Shown here: piece by piece, positions 1 through 5,097 of the stretch
Numbering within the stretch: position 1 is the first letter of the stretch
Layout: the number at the start of each line of letters is the position of its first letter
Source: JBFJVZ01 sp041623895
GTDB taxonomy: Bacteria > Planctomycetota > Planctomycetia > Pirellulales > Pirellulaceae
NCBI GenBank assembly: GCA_041623895.1
Contig: JBFJVZ010000475.1
Span: forward strand, 1-5,097
Direction of reading: 5' to 3'
DNA length: 5,097 bases
Program-made: the position numbers and the translations under genes
The notes under the pieces: model-generated
The model's database searches: none
Seen by the model: the letters and a program-made list of their open reading frames with translations, nothing else
Told to the model about the DNA's origin: nothing

Positions 1-1095
1 GACATTAAGAGGCTCGGTTTTAGCGATGTTCACTTCCGAGACATCTTCATTGAATTCTCACGCTACATGCTGGCCTGTGGTGCGACACTTGCCTATGGCG
101 GTGACTTCAGGAAAGGCGGGTTTACAGAGGAGTTGATGGACCTGAAGGCTACTTACAAAGGGAATGCAAACAAGATTGTGAATTATCTGGGCTGGCCAAT
201 CCATGCCGAAATGGATTCAAAGCTGTCCCAAAAAGAGCTGCTCAAATTCAAGAAGGTGGCAGACTTTAAAAAATCAGAGATTCCGGATGGAGTTGACAAC
301 AAGATTCTCAGAAACAAATTCTTACCGCCCATTAAAACCAAGCTCGACAACATGCTGATCTGGGCCCGCAGCATGTCCAAAATGCGGCATGAATTGTTGG
401 CTGCAAACAATGACGCGCAGATCATGCTGGGCGGCCGCATGGTCAACTACAGCAGCAAGTATCCAGGATTGGTCGAAGAAGCCTACGAAATCATGAAGGC
501 GGGAAAGCCGCTTTATCTGATCGGCGCCTTCGGTGGCGCGACCAAGGCCATCATTGATGCCGTCTCTGGAGAAAGACCTGAAGCACTCACCGAAGAAGGA
601 CAATACAAACTCTGGGCCCAGTGGGAAGAAGACACTCGGAAGTTAAATGCTGCGAAAGCGGAAGCGGATCTTCAGCAGGCGCCAGTGGAAATAGAACAGG
701 CGATCGAAGAGATCAAGCAAGCGGAAGCTGAAATGTCTGCGGCCAAAGGTCACGAGGAAAGCTACAACGCGAAGCAAAAGAAGAAACAGGCGGAGAAGAA
801 TAAGGCAGACGCCGAAGAGAAGCTGGCCAAGGCCAAGAGCTTCAATCCCCAAGCAAGGTTACAGAACTACAAGGGCCTGGTCGAGCATTTCAATCAACAC
901 GCACCGCCGTCGGAGGAAAGAATCAACTATTCCCAGCTGACTGACTTCTTTAATGAAAAGGGAATCGCCGGTTTGAACAATCACCTCAGTGAAGATGATA
1001 ACAGGCGATTGTTCCAGACCCCGCATGTGGCGGAGATGATTGCACTGGTCTTAAAGGGATTGGCAGAAATCAAAAGTAGCCGCGTCATTTCTTAA
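1..1095 (+). CDS. SLOG-superfamily (SLOG cluster 2-like) protein with internal coiled coil, 5'-truncated
   Basis: The reading frame is open from the first base, so the true start lies outside the window; the ATG at 67 is internal, because conserved-looking sequence (LGFSDVHFRDIFIEFSRY) precedes it. Of 364 visible residues, about 1-200 look like a Rossmann-type SLOG (LOG/DprA-related) domain: CGATLAYGGD (26-35), LGGR (143-146), PGLVEEA (155-161, similar to the PGG/E motif of LOG proteins) and PLYLIGAFGGAT (170-181). These match my memory of the SLOG cluster 2 family (Pfam LD_cluster2), which comparative genomics places in nucleotide-centred immunity and signalling; no reaction is proven. Residues about 213-280 are a Lys/Glu/Ala-rich coiled coil. 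The C-terminus returns to family-like sequence (LTDFFNEKGIAGL at 313-325, then SEDDNRRLFQTPH at 330-342). The stop is TAA. The protein is probably cytoplasmic, as no membrane segment is visible. Family assignment is fairly secure; function is inferred. Confidence 0.8.
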   Translation, partial: DIKRLGFSDVHFRDIFIEFSRYMLACGATLAYGGDFRKGGFTEELMDLKATYKGNANKIVNYLGWPIHAEMDSKLSQKELLKFKKVADFKKSEIPDGVDNKILRNKFLPPIKTKLDNMLIWARSMSKMRHELLAANNDAQIMLGGRMVNYSSKYPGLVEEAYEIMKAGKPLYLIGAFGGATKAIIDAVSGERPEALTEEGQYKLWAQWEEDTRKLNAAKAEADLQQAPVEIEQAIEEIKQAEAEMSAAKGHEESYNAKQKKKQAEKNKADAEEKLAKAKSFNPQARLQNYKGLVEHFNQHAPPSEERINYSQLTDFFNEKGIAGLNNHLSEDDNRRLFQTPHVAEMIALVLKGLAEIKSSRVIS

Positions 1096-1450
1096 CAGCA
1101 GCCACGCGGAATCCGGTTTGTCCCGAACTGGAGCCGTTCCCCTGGCAATATTCGGTGCTGCGATAGGTTGCTCGACATTTGTCACGACTGCTGTAGTACG
1201 AACGGCTCGGCAGCCCGCCGCGTCAGCGAGGGAAGGTGTTACGAAAAATCCCTCGCTGACGCTTCGGCTTGCCATGGGTTCGTTCACATGTCATGCGATG
1301 GAAACAACTTAGCGCTATCACGCAAAAAACTGACGCTGCCCAATTAGTAGCCCCAAAGTTGACGGCAATTTGCCAAACCTAGGTTAAACTTATCATCAGT
1401 GTTGAAGCAATCCATGAAGCCATTAAAGATGTCTACACTTGAGTTTAGTG
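1096..1450. other. Non-coding gap between the SLOG gene and the ceramidase-like gene
   Basis: No convincing gene lies here: the short open frames across it overlap the palindrome described separately, are cut by it, and resemble no family I know. Besides the palindrome there is a 9-bp inverted pair (1131-1139 GAGCCGTTC with 1200-1208 GAACGGCTC) and a 10-bp perfect palindrome AACCTAGGTT at 1376-1385. A weak sigma-70-like arrangement, TTGACG (1359-1364) with GTTAAA (1383-1388) at 18-nt spacing, overlaps that small palindrome and could drive the downstream gene; the match is too poor to call a promoter. Confidence 0.6.
1196..1285. repeat. REP/MITE-like imperfect palindrome, about 90 bp
   Basis: The two arms, 1196-1233 and 1249-1285, are inverted copies. 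The inner 14 bp are perfect (GCGTCAGCGAGGGA at 1220-1233 against TCCCTCGCTGACGC at 1249-1262), closing a 15-nt loop, AGGTGTTACGAAAAA. The outer parts pair imperfectly: GTACGAAC (1196-1203) mirrors GTTCGTTC (1278-1285) with one mismatch, and GGCAGCCCG mirrors CGGCTTGCC. As RNA this would be a long stable hairpin, but no T-run follows the stem, so it is not a classical rho-independent terminator. Related core sequences recur between genes in planctomycete genomes as far as I remember, which suggests a dispersed palindromic element. It lies about 100 bp after the SLOG stop and could act as a 3' stabiliser or weak terminator; that is inference. Confidence 0.75.
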
Positions 1451-2944
1451 ATGCGAAATCAACTTTGTTTTTTGGTGACGACCGTTTGCCTTTTGAGCAC
1501 TCCGTGCCACGCCGAACTGACGGCAGGCGTGGCCAAACTTGAAATCACAGATCGAGCCGCAGGCCCGGTCAACGATCCGTTGTTCGTCAAGGCACTGGTG
1601 GTCAAGAGTGACTCGACGTCGCTGGTGGTCATCACGATTGATGCCGTCGCGATCGGCGAGATCGGGCGGATCGGGAATGATTACTTGCCAAAAGTTCGTG
1701 AGCAGATCAAAGATGCTCTGGGAATCTCGCCCAACAATGTGCTGGTCAACGCCAGTCATTGCCATGGTGTCGTCCGCCGCGATGTTGACGAATTGACAGT
1801 GCAAGCCGTCAAACAGGCAGCTGCCAAGATGGTGCCGGTACGCATCGGCAGCGGCCGCGGCAGCGAAAACCGAATCATGGAGAATCGCCGACTGATCATG
1901 AAGGACGGAAGCGAAATCGACGTCCGCCATGCATACTCGATGCCTGCCGATCAGGACGTAGCATCGGTGGGACCGGTCGATCCTGAAATCGGCGTGTTGC
2001 GGATCGACCGGGCCGATGGCAGCCCGCTGGCCATTCTTTACAACTTCGCCTGCCATCCAATTCAAGGTGTGCCAAGTCGCGGCAACACAGCCGATATCAC
2101 CGGGTTTTCATCCAAGGTCATCGAAGAGAATCTTGGCGATCAGACCGTGGCATTGTTCCTGCAGGGATGTGGTGGCGATATCAATCCTGTCTTCTACAAA
2201 GACGTTGACCATCCGCGGGATGCTGAACCGCTGGGCAATATGCTCGGGCTCAGCACGCTACGAGCCGCCCGCCAGGTGAAAACAAAATCTGATGATCGCT
2301 TGACCGTGCTGAATGAAACACTGCAACTGCCGAGAGCCGATTTGGCTGAAAGAATTGTCGAAATGGAATCACAACGTGACCAGCTTGCCAAGTCGCTGCG
2401 CGGTACAACATTGAGTTTGAAATCGTTTCTTCCCCTGATTGTTAAACACCGCTTGTCAAGCGAATTTCCGTCCTACTATTCGCATCGCTACTTGCACGAG
2501 CAAGAAATTGGCCGGGATGACTTGGCGAAGTTAGACAGTGAGAATCGAGCCGCGATCAAGCAATACATTCGCAACATCCAAACAATGGAACAGCTGACCC
2601 GATTGAACACAAATCTGGCCTTACTGCAAAAGCACCAACTTCAGAATGTGGAGTCGGGTAGCCGAACCGTTCCGGTTGAATTGCTGGGAGTGCGAATCGG
2701 TGATTTCGTACTGACCAGTTTTCCCGGAGAATTAACTGTCCAAATTGGCTTGAACATCAAAGCCAATTCGCCGCATGAATTCACATTCGTAGCCGGCTAT
2801 ACCAACGGCTACATCTACTACGCCCCCACGACCAGGCAACTCAGCAACGTCGGTGGCGCCCAGGAAGACAGCGACTGCATTCTGGCGCCGCATTGGCAGG
2901 CCATTTACGAAAACAAGGCGGCCGAGATTCTGGCCCGACTCTGA
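1451..2944 (+). CDS. Secreted neutral/alkaline ceramidase-like hydrolase (ceramidase N-terminal domain family)
   Basis: The 497-residue product starts with a Sec signal peptide: short basic start, hydrophobic stretch 5-16, likely cleavage after CHA (19-21). It should therefore act outside the cytoplasm. The rest fits the neutral/alkaline non-lysosomal ceramidase N-terminal domain, whose known members use zinc to split the N-acyl bond of ceramide. Visible matches to the zinc site are NASHCHG (100-106, His103 and His105), YNFACHPI (197-204, His202), FPGE (424-427, Glu427) and the tyrosines of TNGYIYYAP (451-459). The segment QGCGGDINP (238-246) replaces the region holding the active-site serine in Pseudomonas ceramidase, so substrate may differ. 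A charged helical insert spans about 295-400. Known bacterial ceramidases are longer (about 650 residues); the C-terminal beta domain is absent here. I chose ATG 1451 over the in-frame TTG at 1439 because it begins the signal peptide; no clear ribosome binding site precedes either. True substrate unknown. Confidence 0.8.
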   Translation: MRNQLCFLVTTVCLLSTPCHAELTAGVAKLEITDRAAGPVNDPLFVKALVVKSDSTSLVVITIDAVAIGEIGRIGNDYLPKVREQIKDALGISPNNVLVNASHCHGVVRRDVDELTVQAVKQAAAKMVPVRIGSGRGSENRIMENRRLIMKDGSEIDVRHAYSMPADQDVASVGPVDPEIGVLRIDRADGSPLAILYNFACHPIQGVPSRGNTADITGFSSKVIEENLGDQTVALFLQGCGGDINPVFYKDVDHPRDAEPLGNMLGLSTLRAARQVKTKSDDRLTVLNETLQLPRADLAERIVEMESQRDQLAKSLRGTTLSLKSFLPLIVKHRLSSEFPSYYSHRYLHEQEIGRDDLAKLDSENRAAIKQYIRNIQTMEQLTRLNTNLALLQKHQLQNVESGSRTVPVELLGVRIGDFVLTSFPGELTVQIGLNIKANSPHEFTFVAGYTNGYIYYAPTTRQLSNVGGAQEDSDCILAPHWQAIYENKAAEILARL

Positions 2945-3087
2945 GCTTTTTCCAAGTTTCAAAGTTCAAGCTCGGTTCAGATTCCAGATCCTAGATTTCA
3001 GATCTTAGATGTTTTGCTTTCTTGATCCCGGGGGAGATCAAGATCCCGCGGGCATTCTTGGAGCTTGGAAACCCGAAAGTCAAAAAT

Positions 3088-3116
3088 TTGCTCCCGGCGT
3101 GCGGGGCTGGTATACC
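3088..3116 (+). promoter_or_regulatory. Possible sigma-70-type promoter for pilT
   Basis: TTGCTC (3088-3093) and TATACC (3111-3116) are 17 nt apart, the optimal spacing, matching consensus at 3/6 and 4/6 bases. Transcription would begin near 3123 and leave a 5' leader of roughly 115 nt. A second TTGACG at 3175-3180 has no good -10 partner. Matches this weak arise by chance in GC-rich DNA, so this is only a candidate. Confidence 0.25.
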
Positions 3117-3224
3117 GTGAGCACCAACCCGTCTGCCCACGGCGGTGCGGCGGTCGCAATTACCGCGCTTCGACTTGACGGGTAAGTGCCCCCTTAAGCA
3201 TCCCACCTTGATCCGCCAGTTGCT

Positions 3225-3228
3225 GGAG
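3225..3228 (+). promoter_or_regulatory. Ribosome binding site of pilT
   Basis: GGAG sits 8 nt before the ATG at 3237. It fixes the start of the PilT reading frame, and the resulting N-terminus (MADMDKYLQAI) has the usual PilT length before the SDLH motif. Confidence 0.7.
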
Positions 3229-3236
3229 TTACATCG

Positions 3237-4331
3237 ATGGCTGACATGGATAAGTACCTGCAAGCGATCCAAAAAAACGAAGGATCCGACCTTCACGTCA
3301 GCACTGGTTCACCGCCGATTCTGCGGGTTCACGGAACGATGGCTCCTTTGAAAGCGTCACCGTTCACCGCGGAGCAAGTCCAAAATTTGCTCGATGGAAT
3401 CATGACCGAGGCGGCCAGGAAATCATTTAGCGAAACCGGTGATGCCGACTGGGCGTATGAAGTCAAAGACCTGGCACGTTTCCGCTGCAATGCCTTCATG
3501 GATCGCCGCGGACCCGGTGCGGTCTTTCGCATCATTCCCAACGACTTCATGACGGCCGAGGAACTAAACCTACCCGAGGCGATTATCAATCTGTGCACGT
3601 TGCCCAAAGGTTTGGTGCTGGTGACTGGACCCACAGGTTCGGGAAAGAGCACTACGTTGACGGCGATGATCGACTATATCAACAAGCATCGCACGGACCA
3701 CGTGATCACCATCGAAGACCCAATCGAATTTGTGCACGAGAACAAAAAGTGTTTGATCAACCAACGCGAGGTTCATACGCACACGGAATCTTTTTCCAGA
3801 GCCCTCCGCGCTGCCTTGCGAGAAGATCCCGATATTGTGCTGGTCGGCGAAATGCGCGATTTGGAAACCACACACATCGCCATCGAAACAGCAGAAACTG
3901 GTCACCTTGTCTTCGGTACCCTGCACACGACGACGGCAGCGTCAACGGTGGATCGTGCGATCGATCAATTTCCCGCGGACAGTCAGGCGCAGATCCGCAC
4001 AATGCTGGCAACAAGTCTGAAAGGAGTGGTCGCGCAGACCTTGTGCAAACGGATTCCCAAAGGAAGAATCGCTGCGTTGGAAGTGTTGATTGTCAACAAT
4101 GCGGTCGCTAATCAGATTCGCGAGGGGAAAACTTTTCAAATCGAATCGGCGATGCAGGTCGGACGCAAAGAGGGCAATATGCTGATGAACGACGCTCTGC
4201 TGCAGCATGTGATTGATGGCAACGTGGAGCCCGAAGAAGCCCTCCATCGATCCTTGAAACGCATCGACATGATCGACAAACTAAGGGGCAAAGGTTTTGA
4301 AATCGAAGTTCATGCGTCCGAAGAAGTCTAA
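3237..4331 (+). CDS. pilT: PilT-type type IV pilus retraction ATPase
   Basis: The 364-residue product has the length and order of PilT, the hexameric cytoplasmic GspE/VirB-family ATPase that depolymerises type IV pili and drives twitching motility and DNA uptake. The N-terminal PAS-like domain covers about 1-110, including SDLH (17-20) and PPILRVHG (26-33). The ATPase core contains Walker A GPTGSGKST (131-139), the Asp box TIEDPIEF (158-165), Walker B DPDIVLVGEMRD (197-208, catalytic Glu205) and the His box HLVFGTLHTTTAASTVDRAI (223-242). The C-terminal signature AIRNLIRE, needed for retraction in studied PilT proteins, appears as AVANQIRE (289-296), with Arg to Ala at the third position and Leu to Gln at the fifth. 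All nucleotide-binding motifs are intact. No other pilus gene is adjacent, so pilins and assembly proteins must be encoded elsewhere. A PilU-like or otherwise specialised paralogue is possible; PilB is excluded by length and by the SDLH/PPILRVHG N-terminus. Confidence 0.95.
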   Translation: MADMDKYLQAIQKNEGSDLHVSTGSPPILRVHGTMAPLKASPFTAEQVQNLLDGIMTEAARKSFSETGDADWAYEVKDLARFRCNAFMDRRGPGAVFRIIPNDFMTAEELNLPEAIINLCTLPKGLVLVTGPTGSGKSTTLTAMIDYINKHRTDHVITIEDPIEFVHENKKCLINQREVHTHTESFSRALRAALREDPDIVLVGEMRDLETTHIAIETAETGHLVFGTLHTTTAASTVDRAIDQFPADSQAQIRTMLATSLKGVVAQTLCKRIPKGRIAALEVLIVNNAVANQIREGKTFQIESAMQVGRKEGNMLMNDALLQHVIDGNVEPEEALHRSLKRIDMIDKLRGKGFEIEVHASEEV

Positions 4332-4459
4332 GCGTGTAATCGGACCGACGTTAATCATGCCCGGCCCAGCTCCCGACGAGAGCCCGGCTCAGCAGGAGCT
4401 TCGCCCTCCGCCTGCACTGTCTTGCGCGTTCAGCCGTTCAGCCGCGAGAACACGAGCCC
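4332..4459. other. Short gap between convergent genes
   Basis: This 128-bp stretch separates the 3' ends of pilT and the minus-strand gene. It holds a pair of inverted 6-mers (AGCTCC 4368-4373, GGAGCT 4395-4400) enclosing an 11-bp palindrome GAGCCCGGCTC (4380-4390), and a perfect 8-bp tandem duplication GTTCAGCC (4428-4435 and 4436-4443). The GC-rich pairings could fold at the end of either transcript, but no T-run follows on either strand, so a bidirectional terminator is only a possibility. Confidence 0.4.
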
Positions 4460-4966
4460 TTACACGTCCGGCGTTTGGGACGGTGTCACGGGGGTCGCTG
4501 CCGGCGGCAATACCATATCGCCCATTTCACACATCAATTTCCCAGTCACTGCAGTGGGCGCCTGCGGAAACCAGCGTTCGACTAGCGGTTCCATCTGTTT
4601 CCCGATCCAAGGCGCTGCCGCAAATAGGCCCGCGCTTGAGGTGATCAAAGCCACCAGCGCGGCAATCGAAAACTGAAATCGACGTCCGCTCAACCGCTTA
4701 CCCGGCAGCGCACATTCGCTGGTCACGATCGTGCCGTCGGGGCGACGAAAGATCCTGGCGCAAATCTTTTTGTCCCCATCGCCGATCAACTGCAATGCTT
4801 CGCTCCGTGTCATTGCGGCGATGTTGAAAACATACTTTTCGCAGCGGCTACAAAATCGCTTGCGGGCATCGCCGTCCATCCGGTCCCAGTCCATCGTGCA
4901 GGGAGTATTGATCACCAAATCACTCAAGTCCCGCGGGGCTGCCGCGCTTTGGACTAACTTGACCAT
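4460..4966 (-). CDS. Conserved hypothetical membrane protein with N-terminal cysteine module
   Basis: The 168-residue protein has three parts. The N-terminal 20-87 carries NTPCTMDWDRM (20-30), RFCSRCEKYVFNIAAM (37-52), KKIC (66-69) and RRPDGTIVTSEC (74-85). The spacing and the flanking W, M-x-G, RFC-x-x-C, YNhxxM and RxDGTxxTxxC pattern match, from memory, a small module seen in planctomycetes, acidobacteria and Bacteroidetes with no known biochemical role. Cys23, Cys39, Cys42, Cys69 and Cys85 could bind a metal or form disulfides. A single membrane helix follows (about 98-118), preceded by basic residues (GKRLSGRR), which predicts a cytoplasmic module and an outside C-terminus. The tail (119-168) ends Pro/Thr-rich and contains GKLMCEMGDMVLPP (142-155). 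The start at 4966 is supported by a ribosome binding site. It is transcribed alone in this window, convergent with pilT. Function unknown; an envelope redox or metal sensor is speculation. Confidence 0.85.
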   Translation of the reverse strand: MVKLVQSAAAPRDLSDLVINTPCTMDWDRMDGDARKRFCSRCEKYVFNIAAMTRSEALQLIGDGDKKICARIFRRPDGTIVTSECALPGKRLSGRRFQFSIAALVALITSSAGLFAAAPWIGKQMEPLVERWFPQAPTAVTGKLMCEMGDMVLPPAATPVTPSQTPDV

Positions 4967-4975
4967 CAGAATTCA

Positions 4976-4979
4976 CTCC
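4976..4979 (-). promoter_or_regulatory. Ribosome binding site of the cysteine-module membrane protein
   Basis: On the minus strand GGAG is followed by 9 nt and then the ATG whose first base is at 4966. It supports this start over any internal one. Confidence 0.65.
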
Positions 4980-5097
4980 GTAATCTTCATTTCCGCTGTC
5001 AGCAGTCATAACGATCGCCACGACCTGGAACTTAGACGATTTCGACAAATATTCTGAAATTGCAGGCTCCGGTTGCGGGCCCAATCGCGCCCATCCC
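4980..5097. other. Upstream region of the minus-strand gene
   Basis: No gene or clear promoter was recognised. Reading the minus strand from the window edge there is a 21-codon open stretch ending in a stop near 5032, too short to tell a gene end from chance. An AT-rich patch around 5041-5061 is the likeliest place for promoter elements, but no pair of boxes with good spacing stands out. Confidence 0.35.

Larger units (their letters stand above)
2945..3236. other. Non-coding gap upstream of pilT with short degenerate repeats
   Basis: No gene is supported. The first part is low in complexity: CAGATCCTAGAT (2985-2996) and CAGATCTTAGAT (2999-3010) are an 11/12 match spaced 14 bp, preceded by a partial copy at 2978. 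A hairpin with an 8-bp stem (3020-3027 with 3036-3043) and an 8-nt loop follows, then a second GATCCCG-GGG copy (3042-3052) repeating 3024-3034. TTTCCAAG (2949-2956) and CTTGGAAA (3064-3071) form an inverted pair around this block. No T-run follows any stem, so I see no intrinsic terminator for the ceramidase-like gene. The remainder probably carries pilT control sequence. Confidence 0.55.

Noticed and set aside
1118..1312. Small open frames on both strands across the palindrome
   Set aside because: They exist because the palindrome happens to lack stops; neither has a ribosome binding site or recognisable sequence.
1439..1441. In-frame TTG as the start of the ceramidase-like gene
   Set aside because: It adds only four residues (MSLV) before an ATG that begins a well-formed signal peptide, and it has no ribosome binding site.
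1445..2065. Minus-strand open frame of 206 codons
   Set aside because: It is antisense to the ceramidase-like gene, rich in His/Asp/Arg as expected from reading a GC-rich gene backwards, and resembles no family.
2985..3010. Possible CRISPR-like or iteron array
   Set aside because: There are only two clear copies with a 2-bp gap, no spacers and no neighbouring cas or replication gene.
3020..3043. Hairpin after the ceramidase-like gene as an intrinsic terminator
   Set aside because: The 8-bp stem is followed by ATCCCGCGGG rather than a T-run on the plus strand, and no T-run follows on the minus strand.
2991..3296. Minus-strand open frame of 101 codons upstream of and overlapping the pilT start
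   Set aside because: It covers repeat-like non-coding sequence and the pilT ribosome binding site, and its product looks like random translation.
3593..4111. Plus-strand open frame of 172 codons inside pilT
   Set aside because: It overlaps the PilT ATPase core in another frame; PilT motifs are unambiguous and this product has unusual composition (Arg/His/Cys-rich).
4297..4644. Plus-strand open frame overlapping the pilT end, including an ATG at 4312
   Set aside because: It runs antisense across the minus-strand cysteine-module gene, has a Pro/Ser/Arg-rich product, and has no ribosome binding site; the minus-strand gene shows recognisable conserved motifs.
4731..5057. Plus-strand open frame of 108 codons
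   Set aside because: It is antisense to the conserved N-terminus and upstream region of the minus-strand gene, with no family resemblance.

Overview
The window looks like a piece of a planctomycete chromosome, most likely a Pirellulales-type marine or soil lineage. This is an inference. It rests on three things: a small membrane protein with an N-terminal cysteine module that I know mainly from planctomycetes, acidobacteria and relatives; a secreted ceramidase-family protein of the short type common in planctomycetes; and an intergenic palindrome whose core (GCGTCAGCGAGGGA and its complement) resembles intergenic repeats I remember from Rhodopirellula-like genomes. Start sites are mixed: pilT and the last gene have clear GGAG ribosome binding sites, while the ceramidase-like gene has none.

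Layout. Positions 1-1095 (+) hold the 3' part of a gene for a SLOG-superfamily (Rossmann-like, LOG/DprA-related) protein, which resembles the 'SLOG cluster 2' group linked to nucleotide signalling and biological conflict. A highly charged coiled-coil segment sits inside its C-terminal half. Positions 1096-1450 are non-coding and carry a roughly 90-bp imperfect palindrome (1196-1285) with a perfect 14-bp stem. Positions 1451-2944 (+) encode a secreted neutral/alkaline ceramidase-like hydrolase with its zinc ligands in place but without the usual C-terminal domain. Positions 2945-3236 are non-coding, with short degenerate repeats and a possible promoter. Positions 3237-4331 (+) encode a complete PilT-type retraction ATPase. 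Positions 4332-4459 separate pilT from a convergent minus-strand gene (4460-4966) for a cysteine-module, single-pass membrane protein. From 4967 to the window end is that gene's upstream region, with no recognisable gene.

The genes do not look like one operon. The three plus-strand genes are about 290 to 355 bp apart and have unrelated roles: nucleotide-linked signalling or defence, extracytoplasmic amidase activity, and pilus retraction. The most interesting item is the SLOG protein. It is cut by the window start, so any partner genes of a conflict system would lie upstream and cannot be seen. I found no tRNA, rRNA, CRISPR array, insertion sequence with a transposase, or phage gene.
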